Shown: positions 28,773-37,628, numbered from the stretch's first letter. The stretch: DNA of 41,922 bases from Desulfitobacteriaceae bacterium (GCA_028709045.1 JAQVXR010000004.1:1-41922), one strand, 5' to 3'. Numbers and translations are program-made. Notes: generated by a model from the sequence alone, not told the origin.

Positions 28773-29420
28773 TTATTCGTTTTGTGCGGTAAGCCAACCT
28801 GCCAATTCAATCCAAGAGTCGACTATTTTATTAGGATTATGCTTGAGTAACTCGGTTTTGTCTGCCATACCCCAGGTAACAGCAATGGTAGTTACTCCTG
28901 CCCCATTACCCGCCATAATGTCAAAAGGACTGTCCCCCACATAGACAGCTTTCTCTGCTGTCTTATTAAGTTTTTTCAGGGCAACCAGTACGGGATCGGG
29001 ATTTGGTTTGTGCTTTTCAGAGTCGTCTGCAGTAATAACAACATCAAAGAAATTATTAAGATCCAGCAGAGATAAAGTCATATCTGCCCCGTAACGGCTT
29101 TTTGATGTTACAATCCCAAGAGCATATCTGTTTTGCCGTAATTCATGCAGAACCTTCCGGGCTCCGGGAAACAGATCCATTAGCTTATCGTGGGTTTCTC
29201 TGTAATGTCTTTGGTAGGTATCAAAAAATTCATCTTCTTTTCCTGCTCCGGCCATAATTCGACCAATTTCTTTTAAGGGCAATCCAATAAGTTTCATGAC
29301 ATCTTCATCTCCCCAGGGGATGCACATTTCCTGAAAAACAGAAAAATATGTGCGTCGGATAAGGGGGAGAGAATCGGTAACGGTACCGTCCAAATCAAAA
29401 AGGGCTGTATCTATTCGCAT
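28773..29420 (-). CDS. HAD-family hydrolase, PpaX/Gph-like phosphatase
   Basis: A 215-residue haloacid dehalogenase phosphatase. It has motif I FDLDGTVTDS (nucleophile D9 and D11), a helical cap, motif II VTSKSR, motif III KPNPDPV with the lysine, and motif IV YVGDSPFDIMAGNGAG. It resembles pyrophosphatase PpaX or phosphoglycolate phosphatase; specificity cannot be assigned. It lies 26 nt after larC on the same strand and may belong to that operon, but a role in nickel cofactor synthesis is not implied. Confidence 0.87.
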   Translation of the reverse strand: MRIDTALFDLDGTVTDSLPLIRRTYFSVFQEMCIPWGDEDVMKLIGLPLKEIGRIMAGAGKEDEFFDTYQRHYRETHDKLMDLFPGARKVLHELRQNRYALGIVTSKSRYGADMTLSLLDLNNFFDVVITADDSEKHKPNPDPVLVALKKLNKTAEKAVYVGDSPFDIMAGNGAGVTTIAVTWGMADKTELLKHNPNKIVDSWIELAGWLTAQNE

Positions 29421-29446
29421 ATTCCTCTCCTTAAAGTTTAATCAAG

Positions 29447-30622
29447 TTACTCTTTAATTAATAGCGCTTTTGTCTCGCACAATGCTTCTTGGTAGATTAA
29501 TTTTAGCGGCACTTTATGTTTTAGTGCCAGGTCTCGGCAGTCTTCAAATTCGGGCGCAATATTGGCTGTGTCTTCAAAACTTCCTACTTTAACCTTTACT
29601 TTACCAAACCGGGTAGCCACGGAAAGGATTTTTCTTTGACAATAGAAACGGTCTTCCTTACGGACTCTTACCCCAAGGGTAGTGGTTTCCCGATATAAGA
29701 CAGATAAAATCTTGTCTCTGTTTGAAGCTAAACATAAGATGGTAAGGAGAGTTCCCGGCCGTCCCTTTTTCATTTGAATCGGGGTAAAAAACATTTCCAA
29801 TGCTCCCTCGGCAAAAACCTGATCCCACAGGTAAGTGAAAAATTCCGGATTCATGTCATCTGTAGTGGTTTCAAGGACTTCAATGTGTTCTGCTTGAGAA
29901 AGAGTGCTGCTTGTACCAATCGAAACCCTAAGAATATTTGGAATTCCGTAATCACGACTTCCTGCGCCCAGTCCTACAGTATTGACGTGCATAGCAGGCT
30001 GGGGACCGAAAGAATCGGCTAAAGCAGTAATAATGCTTGCTCCGGTAGGAGTGACAAGTTCGCCTTCGATATCTACGCCGTAAACAGGAACCTCCTTCAG
30101 TAAAGCCTGTGTTGCCGGCGCCGGGATGGGTATCAGCCCGTGGGCACATTTTATAAAACCATGTCCCATCGGCAGAGGGGAGGCGACAATTCTTTCTATG
30201 CCAAGCAGGGAAAGACAAATTACGGTGCCCACAATATCTACGATAGCATCTACTGCTCCTACCTCATGAAAGTGGACTTTATCCGACGAAATACCATGCA
30301 CTTCCCCTTCGGCGTCTGCCAGACGGACAAAGATTCTCGCCGATTTTTCTTTTACCTGCGCCGGTAGGGATGAACCGTTAATAATATGTAAGATGTCCTT
30401 CAAATGACGATGGGCATGGTTTTCACCTGGGTCCACATGGATTCCTGTTGCTTTGATGTTATTTTTAAATACCGGACCAGAAAAAATCCGATATCCTTTT
30501 ACCGGTAGGAGAGATAGCTGGCTAACCAGTTCAGGAAAGCTTGCTCCGGCATGAACCAGTGCGCCCAGGCACATGTCACCGCTAATTCCTGATGCGCAAT
30601 CAAAATAGGCTGATTTCATCAT
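29447..30622 (-). CDS. larC: Nickel-pincer cofactor metallochelatase LarC
   Basis: LarC inserts nickel into the pyridinium bis-thiocarboxylate mononucleotide to make the nickel-pincer cofactor, using CTP. The 391-residue protein has the N-terminal FDCASGISGDMCLGAL, the histidine cluster HAHRHL (69-74), HFHEVGAVDAIVDIVG, and the C-terminal domain with TTDDMNPEFF and TTLGVRVR. Here both halves are one frame, unlike Lactobacillus plantarum where larC needs a ribosomal frameshift. It overlaps larB by 4 nt. No larA is present in the window. Confidence 0.94.
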   Translation of the reverse strand: MMKSAYFDCASGISGDMCLGALVHAGASFPELVSQLSLLPVKGYRIFSGPVFKNNIKATGIHVDPGENHAHRHLKDILHIINGSSLPAQVKEKSARIFVRLADAEGEVHGISSDKVHFHEVGAVDAIVDIVGTVICLSLLGIERIVASPLPMGHGFIKCAHGLIPIPAPATQALLKEVPVYGVDIEGELVTPTGASIITALADSFGPQPAMHVNTVGLGAGSRDYGIPNILRVSIGTSSTLSQAEHIEVLETTTDDMNPEFFTYLWDQVFAEGALEMFFTPIQMKKGRPGTLLTILCLASNRDKILSVLYRETTTLGVRVRKEDRFYCQRKILSVATRFGKVKVKVGSFEDTANIAPEFEDCRDLALKHKVPLKLIYQEALCETKALLIKE

Positions 30623-31374
30623 GTCAACCCTCCGCTTTTTATGATGGTGCTGGCAAGTGATGCCGCACCAAAGCCATTATCGATATTGACAACACCGATA
30701 CCAGCAGCACAACTGTTCAGCATAGCGAGGAGCGCAGCCAGTCCATGAAAACTCGCTCCATAGCCGGTGCTGGTTGGGACTGCCACTACCGGCTTGTCTA
30801 CCAATCCTGCGACCACACTGGCCAAGGCTCCTTCCATTCCGGCGACAACAATGATTACCCGGGCGGAAAGAAAAAGTCCTTGCTTGTCAATTAGCCGGTG
30901 GATTCCGGCAACACCAACATCATAAAGTCTCTCCACATTATGACCCATGGCCGAAGCGGTAACTGCCGCTTCCTCCGCAACAGGCAAATCAGCGGTTCCG
31001 GCTGAAATAACAAGAATATTGCCGGATTTTTTTGCCGGCTCTGCCCGGTACTCAATTACCCGTGCTGTTTCATGATATATTGCCTGGGGAACTGCTTTTT
31101 GCACCTCTTGAAAGATTTCTTCCCCGGCCCGTGTCGCCAGAACGTGGCGATTTTGTTTGGCCAACTTTTCCATAATCATTTTAACCTGTTCTTTAGTTTT
31201 CCCTTGGCTGAAAATGACCTCGGGAAAACCATTGCGCAAGGAGCGGTGGTGGTCAATTTTGGCAAAGCCTAGGTCTTCGTAGGGGAGGATCTTTAATTCT
31301 TCCATGGCCTTATCTACATTGATTGTTCCCGACTGTATATCTTCCAGCAAGGAACGTAATTTGTCCTTATCCAT
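30619..31374 (-). CDS. larB: Nickel-pincer cofactor biosynthesis protein LarB
   Basis: LarB carboxylates nicotinic acid adenine dinucleotide at C5 and cleaves it to pyridinium-3,5-biscarboxylic acid mononucleotide, the first step of nickel-pincer cofactor synthesis. The 251-residue protein has the PurE-like core with ISAGTADLPVAEEAAVTA, YDVGVAGIHRL, VVAGMEGALASVVAGL and PTSTGYGASFHGLAALL. It is flanked by larE (8-nt overlap) and larC (4-nt overlap), so all three are one translationally coupled unit. Confidence 0.95.
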   Translation of the reverse strand: MDKDKLRSLLEDIQSGTINVDKAMEELKILPYEDLGFAKIDHHRSLRNGFPEVIFSQGKTKEQVKMIMEKLAKQNRHVLATRAGEEIFQEVQKAVPQAIYHETARVIEYRAEPAKKSGNILVISAGTADLPVAEEAAVTASAMGHNVERLYDVGVAGIHRLIDKQGLFLSARVIIVVAGMEGALASVVAGLVDKPVVAVPTSTGYGASFHGLAALLAMLNSCAAGIGVVNIDNGFGAASLASTIIKSGGLT

Positions 31375-32176
31375 TTAGGTTCTTCCTTTCATTCAAGCTT
31401 CCACTGCGAAATCCTTCCAAGTCAAGTGCAATATATGCAAACTGAAGTGATTTTAACTTTTTCACGATTTCTTCCCTGTAATTTAGGATATCCTTAAAAT
31501 ATCGGATAGGAATTTCAATCCGTGCTGTATCGTCGTAATGTCTTAGCCGGACGTTTTGAAACCCTAAATTGAATAAATACTCTTCTGCCGCTTGAATTTC
31601 TCTCAATTTCTTTAAGGTAACAGGCTGTCCGTAGGGAATACGAGTTGCTAAACAGGGCGCCGCCGGTTTATTCCAGGTGGAAAGGTCCACCTTTTTTGAA
31701 AGATAGCGGATCTCTTCTTTTGTTAAGCCTGCTTCTCGTAAAGGACTTCTGACCTTTAACTCTTCTATCGCTTTGTTTCCCGGCCGGAATTCATAAAGAT
31801 CGTCACAGTTACTTCCGTCTGCCACCCATTTAAAACCTTGTTCCTTGGCCAGTTCTCTTAACCTGGTAAAGAGATGCTTTTTACAAAAATAACAGCGGTC
31901 AACGGAATTATTTTGAAAGAAATCAAGCTCCTCTACGTCAAAGGGTATTTCTTGCAAAGACACTCCCATGTTTCGGGCAAAACTCTGGGCACTTTCAAGT
32001 TCATTTTTGCTAAGGACCTGAGAAGAAAAAATTATGGCAGTTATATTATCCCCAAGAATTTCATGAGCACAATATAGAAGGAAAGAACTGTCCACTCCCC
32101 CTGAAAAAGCAATTGCCAATGATCCCATTTTCTTTAATAGTAGATTTAACTGATTTAATTTTTTTTCCAACTCCAT
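31367..32176 (-). CDS. larE: Nickel-pincer cofactor sulfur transferase LarE
   Basis: LarE activates the carboxylates of the LarB product with ATP and replaces them by thiocarboxylates. The 269-residue protein has the PP-loop SGGVDSS (25-31) and C175 in PAAPCLATR, the position of the sacrificial cysteine of Lactobacillus plantarum LarE. It also has a C95-Y-F-C98 pair. Three cysteines in this arrangement are known from LarE homologues that bind a [4Fe-4S] cluster and deliver sulfide catalytically rather than sacrificing a cysteine; I infer that type here. It is the first gene of the leftward larE-larB-larC unit. Confidence 0.93.
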   Translation of the reverse strand: MELEKKLNQLNLLLKKMGSLAIAFSGGVDSSFLLYCAHEILGDNITAIIFSSQVLSKNELESAQSFARNMGVSLQEIPFDVEELDFFQNNSVDRCYFCKKHLFTRLRELAKEQGFKWVADGSNCDDLYEFRPGNKAIEELKVRSPLREAGLTKEEIRYLSKKVDLSTWNKPAAPCLATRIPYGQPVTLKKLREIQAAEEYLFNLGFQNVRLRHYDDTARIEIPIRYFKDILNYREEIVKKLKSLQFAYIALDLEGFRSGSLNERKNLNG

Positions 32177-32219
32177 AATGATAAGGGATTCCTTCCTTAG
32201 TTATTTGCACATTACAAAC

Positions 32220-32249
32220 ATTGTACGCTAGCAATTAAAATGTTGTCAA
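32220..32249 (-). promoter_or_regulatory. Promoter of larE-larB-larC
   Basis: Minus-strand TTGACA (32244-32249) and TACAAT (32220-32225) are separated by 18 bp, about 45 nt before larE. A weaker rightward pair (TTGTCA at 32243, CATAAT at 32268, 19-bp spacer) overlaps it and could serve the divergent YkuS genes. Confidence 0.7.
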
Positions 32250-32328
32250 TTAACGTGTAAATTTTCGCATAATGGGAAGTCTAAATCTTAACTTTCATAT
32301 TTTGTGTGATGATAAACAGATTTTTAGT

Positions 32329-32425
32329 GTCAGATGGAGTTTTGCTTCATCTGAAGGATAAAAATCGTTATCCAGGAGCTGTACAGTTCTTATCTCCATC
32401 TTAAAAAAAGGGTGTCTTAGAACTT
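32329..32425 (+). promoter_or_regulatory. Structured leader before the YkuS-like genes, unidentified
   Basis: The 300-nt gap before 32479 holds no gene. In the presumed rightward leader there are three successive inverted repeats: TCAGATGGAG/CTTCATCTGA (32330-32354, loop TTTTG), GGATAA/TTATCC (32356-32373) and AGTTCT/AGAACT (32385-32424, long loop). No T-run follows immediately and I do not recognise a riboswitch class. Confidence 0.4.
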
Positions 32426-32478
32426 GTTAGCTACCGGATAAAAATAACGACATATCAGAACTTGGAGGCGAGGAAGAA

Positions 32479-32757
32479 GTGCATACTGTGGCTGTACAAA
32501 ATGGATTGGATAATTTGGGGGAGCTGCTTAGTAACCAAGGTTATCAAGTTGTGCCTCTGGAAAAGTGTCAAGACTTTGCGGATGCAATAGTCTATTCTTG
32601 CTTTGGCTGTGAACTGGAAGGGCTGTCAAATTTATCATCATTTGAGAAGCCCGGTTCCGCCCTGGATTATATAAACGTTTTTGGAATGGCTCCGGAAGAA
32701 GCTGTTGACCTGATTGATTTCCAATTAGGGAAAAGAGAAAGTTTTTCTTTGGAATAA
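32479..32757 (+). CDS. YkuS-like (UPF0180) protein, first copy
   Basis: A 92-residue soluble protein related to the short YkuS/UPF0180 family (AVQNGLDNLGELLSNQGYQV resembles the family N-terminus). It has three cysteines in its core (C30, C38, C41; the last two as CFGC) and a C-terminal extension absent from the second copy. The function of the family is unknown. The GTG start at 32479 has GGAGGCGAGGAAG upstream. It is followed 39 nt later by a shorter paralogue. Confidence 0.65.
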   Translation: MHTVAVQNGLDNLGELLSNQGYQVVPLEKCQDFADAIVYSCFGCELEGLSNLSSFEKPGSALDYINVFGMAPEEAVDLIDFQLGKRESFSLE

Positions 32758-32796
32758 GGAAAGTTTATAGAGTCAGCATATGGAGGAGGTGAAAAA

Positions 32797-33039
32797 GTGA
32801 CGCATCAAAATATAGTTGCTGTGGAAAAAGAATTGACAACAATTAAACAGGCGCTGGAGGGACAAGGAATTCAAACTGTGGATATGAGTCAAGTATCAAC
32901 TGCCTCCTGCATTGTAACCAGCGGAATGAATCAAAACTTTATGGGAATGGAAGATATTGAGCGGGATGTTCCCGTGATTACTGCAAAAGGAAAAACATCA
33001 GATGAAGTAGTGGATGATGTAAAGAGATACTTATACTAA
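32797..33039 (+). CDS. YkuS-like (UPF0180) protein, second copy
   Basis: An 80-residue UPF0180 protein closer to the family norm: IVAVEKELTTIKQALEGQGI, the central CIVTSGMNQNFMGMEDI and the C-terminal ITAKGKTSDEVVDDVKRYL. The function is unknown. GGAGGTG lies before the GTG start. It forms a tandem pair with the preceding gene, and its stop codon lies inside an 18-bp terminator stem. Confidence 0.82.
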   Translation: MTHQNIVAVEKELTTIKQALEGQGIQTVDMSQVSTASCIVTSGMNQNFMGMEDIERDVPVITAKGKTSDEVVDDVKRYLY

Positions 33040-33082
33040 AGGAAGCGCGTCCAGCGCTTCCTTTAGTATAAAACTTTATTTT
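33031..33082 (+). terminator. Long-stem terminator after the YkuS pair
   Basis: An 18-bp perfect stem (33031-33048 with 33054-33071, loop GTCCA) is followed by a T-rich stretch. The stem includes the stop codon of the second YkuS-like gene. A second, imperfect GC-rich hairpin (GGCCTGCG/CGCAAGCC, 33182-33211) followed by TTTTCTTTTTTT lies further right and may be a back-up. Confidence 0.85.
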
Positions 33083-33234
33083 TTATAAAGGAAAGGTTTA
33101 TAAATCGTAACGTCTATGCCGGTACGTCGGAAGACTAAATCGGTAGGTTTATTTACTATTAGAAATATAAGTTTAAGCTTCGGCCTGCGTCAGCAACTTA
33201 GCGCAAGCCAAGTTTTCTTTTTTTCCGGGAAAAG

Positions 33235-33852
33235 CTAAGCATTTTTGATTCCTAGGATAATGCTGTCCGTAATCAGCCTGGCCATTTTCATAACCAAACT
33301 AAGTCGGGTGTTTTGTAGAACGACAAATTCCATGTGCCCGGCAACATTTACTATTCCTGTAAAGAAAATATCACCAACTCCCGGAAGATTTTTATGAACT
33401 CCGGCACCAGGTTTAATCATCCCTTCTCCCAGGGTAATCAGTCCCACACTTTCCAACCTACCTAAGCAAGCATCCACTGCAATAATTATCGGGTTAAGAT
33501 GACATTGCCGTACCTGACCAATCTTTTCTGATAAATTGCCGGCATGAATCGGTTCATCAAGTGTTCCATACACGGGAAAGGCAACTTTTCTTTGCGTTAA
33601 AAGCCAGCCTACGAGGGGGCCTAAGCAATCGCCTGTTGACCGGTCTGTTCCCACACAAAGTACTACCAGTTCCTTTTGAGGCTGAACAGCAAGTTGTTTG
33701 ATCAGTTTGGAAAGCTGGCTGGACAGAGATGATAAACTTTCCGGATCTTCAATATGGCATTTGATTTTTTTTGGTAAATATAATGGGGAAGGAAATATGG
33801 AAAAACCCATTTTGGCCCTCCGCAGAAAATTACTCCACGTAGTATATGCCAT
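33235..33852 (-). CDS. yyaC: Sporulation protein YyaC
   Basis: A 205-residue YyaC-family protein of the germination-protease/HyaD-like fold. The core starts with VVLCVGTDRSTGDCLGPLVG and continues with VYGTLDEPIHAGNL, AVDACLGRLESVG and KPGAGVHKNLPGVGD. It is expressed in the sporulating cell in Bacillus, where its gene also lies near parB; its substrate is unknown. It is leftward and alone here. The first about 30 residues are less conserved, and a start at the internal ATG (residue 15) is possible. Confidence 0.9.
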   Translation of the reverse strand: MAYTTWSNFLRRAKMGFSIFPSPLYLPKKIKCHIEDPESLSSLSSQLSKLIKQLAVQPQKELVVLCVGTDRSTGDCLGPLVGWLLTQRKVAFPVYGTLDEPIHAGNLSEKIGQVRQCHLNPIIIAVDACLGRLESVGLITLGEGMIKPGAGVHKNLPGVGDIFFTGIVNVAGHMEFVVLQNTRLSLVMKMARLITDSIILGIKNA

Positions 33853-33932
33853 AAACTTAAGAGATATACGGTAGCGCTTTACTCATGTTTCCCGGCCTTT
33901 GTACATACTAATTAAGTTAAGGAGGCTGGAAG

Positions 33933-34994
33933 GTGAAAGTGAACAAGACTAATTGGCAAATTGCAGCCGCATATGTGGGGGCGGTAATAGGCGCCGGGTT
34001 TGCTTCCGGGCAAGAATTAATCCAGTTCTTTGTCAGGTTTGGAAGGCTGGGTCTTTGGGGTGCTGCGTTAGCCGGGGTTTTATTTATGTTTTTGGGCGGA
34101 ATCACAATATTTTTAGTAAAGCAGTATAGGTTAAATAATTACCGGGATCTTTTAAATATAAAAATAGGCAAAAGGTTAACGGCTATTACCGACTGGGTGA
34201 TTATGCTTTTTTTATTTTTGGGAACGTCTGTCATGCTCTCTGGCAGCGGGGCTCTTTTTCAGGAGTATTTAGGACTTGAGTCATGGATTGGAATTATCAT
34301 TACAGAACTGCTTTTATTTTTCTTCTTAATTGCAGGGGACGACGGTTTTTTATGGTTTAATGTTTTGACAGTTCCGCTCTTGATTATCGTTATCCTATTG
34401 GTGTCCTTAGTGAGCCTGGCTGCACCTCCGGCCAGTATTCCCAGCTATGGTTCAATATACAACCCTAACACTTGGGTGAGTAACAACTGGTTAATTTCCG
34501 CATTGCTTTATGTTTCATATAATATGGTAAACGGGGTTGTGATTCTTGTGGCACTTGCCGGTGAAAAGACGGACAGTGGTGTTGGTGGAGGAGTGGCAGG
34601 AGGCTTTGTTTTATTTTCACTGGTATGCTGTGTTACCGCTGCTCTTTTTGTTTTCCAAGAATTAGTTAGAGGCTATCAAATTCCCATGCTGTACCTTGCC
34701 TTTCACGTTAATGAGCGGTTGTTTAACTTATATGGAGTTGTTTTATGGATAGCGATGCTGACAACGGCCATGGCTGATACATATGGCTTATGCCAACGAT
34801 TACATGCTACTTTGAAGATGCCATGTTTCACTATCATGGCGATGATTTTAATTTTGGCCATTCCGTTTTCCATGTGTGATTTTGCCACATTAATTGGACG
34901 TGTGTATCCCCTATTCGGCTATTTAAGCATGATTCTTGTGGGGATTTTAGTTTATCAAGGTTTAAAGGAAGGGGTGAAGTACTTCATTAAATGA
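33933..34994 (+). CDS. YkvI-like membrane transporter
   Basis: A 353-residue polytopic protein with about ten transmembrane segments. The first, AAAYVGAVIGAGFASGQELIQFF, carries the unwound glycine-rich helix 1 typical of LeuT-fold transporters, and the family match is YkvI. Substrate unknown; amino acid or a similar small solute is an inference from the fold. GGAGG lies 7 nt before the GTG start at 33933, and a second GTG two codons later is possible. The GerM-like gene follows on the same strand. Confidence 0.85.
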   Translation: MKVNKTNWQIAAAYVGAVIGAGFASGQELIQFFVRFGRLGLWGAALAGVLFMFLGGITIFLVKQYRLNNYRDLLNIKIGKRLTAITDWVIMLFLFLGTSVMLSGSGALFQEYLGLESWIGIIITELLLFFFLIAGDDGFLWFNVLTVPLLIIVILLVSLVSLAAPPASIPSYGSIYNPNTWVSNNWLISALLYVSYNMVNGVVILVALAGEKTDSGVGGGVAGGFVLFSLVCCVTAALFVFQELVRGYQIPMLYLAFHVNERLFNLYGVVLWIAMLTTAMADTYGLCQRLHATLKMPCFTIMAMILILAIPFSMCDFATLIGRVYPLFGYLSMILVGILVYQGLKEGVKYFIK

Positions 34995-35110
34995 TTTCAG
35001 AATATTATAAAAAATTTATTCAAGGTGTGGAGTAGGAGAAAAAAGCAGGAATTTATTAGTTCAAAGTCGAATTTGGTAACCACTACTTGGTAGACTGCTT
35101 TACAAAGGGG

Positions 35111-36103
35111 GTGACAGGGCTGGAGCATAAAAACAAAAAAAATAAAAAAATGAAGTGGACAGTAGTTTTTTTGCTCTTGGCAAGTCTGTGTTTTTTCTTG
35201 TTTGGATGTAGTACAAAAGATAAAGTTCAGGAATTATCTGAATCGAGAACGCCGAAAGCAGAGCGGATACCATTTTTAGTTCAGAATCAGGAAACGGTTT
35301 TAGTATATTTTGGAGCTGTAGACGGAAAAAACTTGGTCCCGGTAACCTTATCCGTTAATCCAACTAATGAAGTTGCCAAAGTTGCCGTGGAAAAGTGTCT
35401 GGCTGGCCCGGAGAATGATTTTACCCTACCGGTTATTCCGGAGGAAACTAAATTAAAAGATCTATCAATACAGGTCAGTACCGTCTATGTGGATTTGACA
35501 CCGGAAATTAATCAAGTGGATCCGAAAAAAGCAAAGCTTGCGATAGATTCCTTGGTATTAACTCTAACGGAATTTAATGAAGTTGAAGACGTACAAATTT
35601 TGGTAGACGGGCAGATTCAAAATAGTATTGGGGAAGTGGATACGAGTAAACCGATTAAAAGGCCGGTTATTAATTATTATGGCGGCGAAGGTAAAAAAGA
35701 AGTTAAAGTTTACTACTCCGACAGCAATGCCATGTATTTGGTTCCCGTTACATATAAGGTTTCTGTCAATGATATGCCTTATTTTGCTTTAAAGAAACTT
35801 GTTGAAGGCCCACCGAGTAAAAGCGGACTTTTGAGGACTCTTTGGAACGGAACAAAGATCATAAGTTATTCTGTCAAAGAAGGAATAGCGACGGTTGATT
35901 TCAGCAAGTCAGTTCTCGGTTATGGCGGTGGATCAACAGCAGAAATCATGTTTGTCAGTTCGGTGGTTCAGACCCTGACTGACTTAGAAAATATTGATGC
36001 TGTTCAATTATTATTTGAGGGAGAGAAGCTGGAATATTTGCCTGAAGGCTCCGATGTTTCCGCGCCGATTTATAGCACTAGAAAAATAAATTATCGACAG
36101 TAG
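35111..36103 (+). CDS. gerM: GerM-like sporulation lipoprotein with two GerMN domains
   Basis: A lipoprotein with a basic N-terminus, a hydrophobic signal and lipobox LFGC, then two GerMN domains (each ends with the VYVDLTPE or ATVDFSKS type segment and a SSVVQTLTD helix). In Bacillus, GerM is anchored at the sporulation septum and needed for engulfment complexes and germination. The start is uncertain: GTG 35111, CTG 35120 (best spaced after GGGGGTG), ATG 35150 or TTG 35087. A terminator follows. Confidence 0.85.
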   Translation: MTGLEHKNKKNKKMKWTVVFLLLASLCFFLFGCSTKDKVQELSESRTPKAERIPFLVQNQETVLVYFGAVDGKNLVPVTLSVNPTNEVAKVAVEKCLAGPENDFTLPVIPEETKLKDLSIQVSTVYVDLTPEINQVDPKKAKLAIDSLVLTLTEFNEVEDVQILVDGQIQNSIGEVDTSKPIKRPVINYYGGEGKKEVKVYYSDSNAMYLVPVTYKVSVNDMPYFALKKLVEGPPSKSGLLRTLWNGTKIISYSVKEGIATVDFSKSVLGYGGGSTAEIMFVSSVVQTLTDLENIDAVQLLFEGEKLEYLPEGSDVSAPIYSTRKINYRQ

Positions 36104-36134
36104 ACAGCGCCACCTAAGGGTGCTGTTTTTTTTT
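36104..36134 (+). terminator. Terminator after gerM-like gene
   Basis: ACAG-CACC pairs with GGTG-CTGT with a small bulge around TAAG, followed by nine T. Confidence 0.75.
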
Positions 36135-36221
36135 CGCCGGCGAAGGAATTATTTATTATTGAGAAGGTTTTTTTCCTGGTTTTGGGGAATATAAAAAAAG
36201 ATTTCAGAAGGAGGGAATAAC

Positions 36222-37628
36222 TTGCCGGAAAACAATCAGTTTAAATGGCTGCCTGCTGTTGATGAGATTCTCGATTACGAGGAAATCAAGGATTTTTATA
36301 AAATGCCAAGAACGCTGGTGGTAGAGGCCATTCGTAGTGTCCTGGGCATCTACCGGGAGGAAATTAGACAGAAGAAAATACACTATGATAATTCAAAAGA
36401 ACTAAGGTCAGCTATTGTTCATGATATAAGAGATCTCATAAAAAGACGGTCCAAACCAATGCTTCGTCCGGTTATCAATGCTACCGGGGTGGTTTTACAT
36501 ACAAATTTGGGCAGGGCTGTTTTAAGTGAAGGAGCTCGACAAGCAGTTAATGAAATAACCGGCGGTTATTCAAATTTGGAGTTTAATTTAGATACGGGAA
36601 CCAGGGGATCTCGCTATTCCCATGTAGAAGAATTGCTGCAAAAACTTACTGGGGCGGAAGACTGCTTAGTTGTAAATAACAATGCGGCGGCGGTTCTTTT
36701 GGCTTTGGATACATTGGCAAAGGGAAGGGAGTCAATTGTATCCAGAGGCGAAATGGTGGAAATCGGCGGGGCATTTCGAATCCCGGAGGTAATGGAAAGA
36801 AGCGGTTCCAAGTTGGTGGAAGTTGGAACAACAAACAAAACCTATATTCAAGACTTTGAAAAGGCTATTACGTCGGATACAGGTATTTTAATGAAGGTGC
36901 ACACCAGTAATTACCGGGTAATAGGCTTTACCCATGAGGCTTCAGTTCCGGAACTGGTGGAATTAGGACAAAGATTTACTATCCCCGTTATGGTTGATTT
37001 AGGAAGCGGCTGCATGTTTGACCTGAAGTCAGCCAGTGTCGGCGATGAGCCTTTGGTCCAGCAGGTGGTTGCCGGTGGCGCCGATATCATTACCTTCAGC
37101 GGAGACAAGCTTTTGGGGGGGCCTCAGGCGGGGATCATTTTAGGAAGGGAAAAATACCTGTCTCAAATGAAAAAAAATCCTTTAACCAGAGCCCTGCGTA
37201 TTGATAAAATGACCATTGCGGCACTGGAAGCTACCTTGAGAAGTTATCTCGACCCGGCAAGCGCCGCGCGAGAGATTCCTACATTAGAAATGCTGACCAG
37301 ATCTTATGATACAAACCAAATCCAGTCCCAAAAAATTTATGAGATATTGGTTTTGGAAGCGGAAGGTAACTTTCAAATCAAAACTGAACAAGGTGTTTCT
37401 CCTGTAGGCGGTGGCTCGCTTCCCATGGTAGAACTTCCTACAGTGCTGGTTATGATGAAACCGGAAAAGATGAGTGCGGAGAGGTGTGTTTCTGCTTTGC
37501 GCAAAGGGAATCCTCCGGTTCTTGCTTATATTAGAGAAGATTGGGTGGTATTGGATCCAAGGACAATACCGGAGGAACAGTACGAAGCTTTAAGGGAAGC
37601 AGTAAAACAGGTTTTTGGAGGAATTTAA
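36222..37628 (+). CDS. selA: L-seryl-tRNA(Sec) selenium transferase SelA
   Basis: SelA converts serine on tRNA-Sec to selenocysteine using selenophosphate. The 468-residue PLP enzyme has the N-terminal tRNA-binding domain, RPVINATGVVLHTNLGRA, SRYSHVEELL and the Schiff-base lysine K296 in FSGDKLLGGPQAG. Length is standard. The TTG start at 36222 has AGAAGGAGGG upstream. Its stop directly abuts the selB ATG. Neither selD nor tRNA-Sec is in the window. Confidence 0.97.
   Translation: MPENNQFKWLPAVDEILDYEEIKDFYKMPRTLVVEAIRSVLGIYREEIRQKKIHYDNSKELRSAIVHDIRDLIKRRSKPMLRPVINATGVVLHTNLGRAVLSEGARQAVNEITGGYSNLEFNLDTGTRGSRYSHVEELLQKLTGAEDCLVVNNNAAAVLLALDTLAKGRESIVSRGEMVEIGGAFRIPEVMERSGSKLVEVGTTNKTYIQDFEKAITSDTGILMKVHTSNYRVIGFTHEASVPELVELGQRFTIPVMVDLGSGCMFDLKSASVGDEPLVQQVVAGGADIITFSGDKLLGGPQAGIILGREKYLSQMKKNPLTRALRIDKMTIAALEATLRSYLDPASAAREIPTLEMLTRSYDTNQIQSQKIYEILVLEAEGNFQIKTEQGVSPVGGGSLPMVELPTVLVMMKPEKMSAERCVSALRKGNPPVLAYIREDWVVLDPRTIPEEQYEALREAVKQVFGGI

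Noticed and set aside
29447-30622. Programmed frameshift in larC as in Lactobacillus
   Set aside because: The gene is one continuous 391-codon frame with both domains, so no frameshift is needed.
32300-32470. Known riboswitch class before the YkuS pair
   Set aside because: Hairpins are visible but I could not match conserved cores of common riboswitches, so only an unidentified structured leader is reported.
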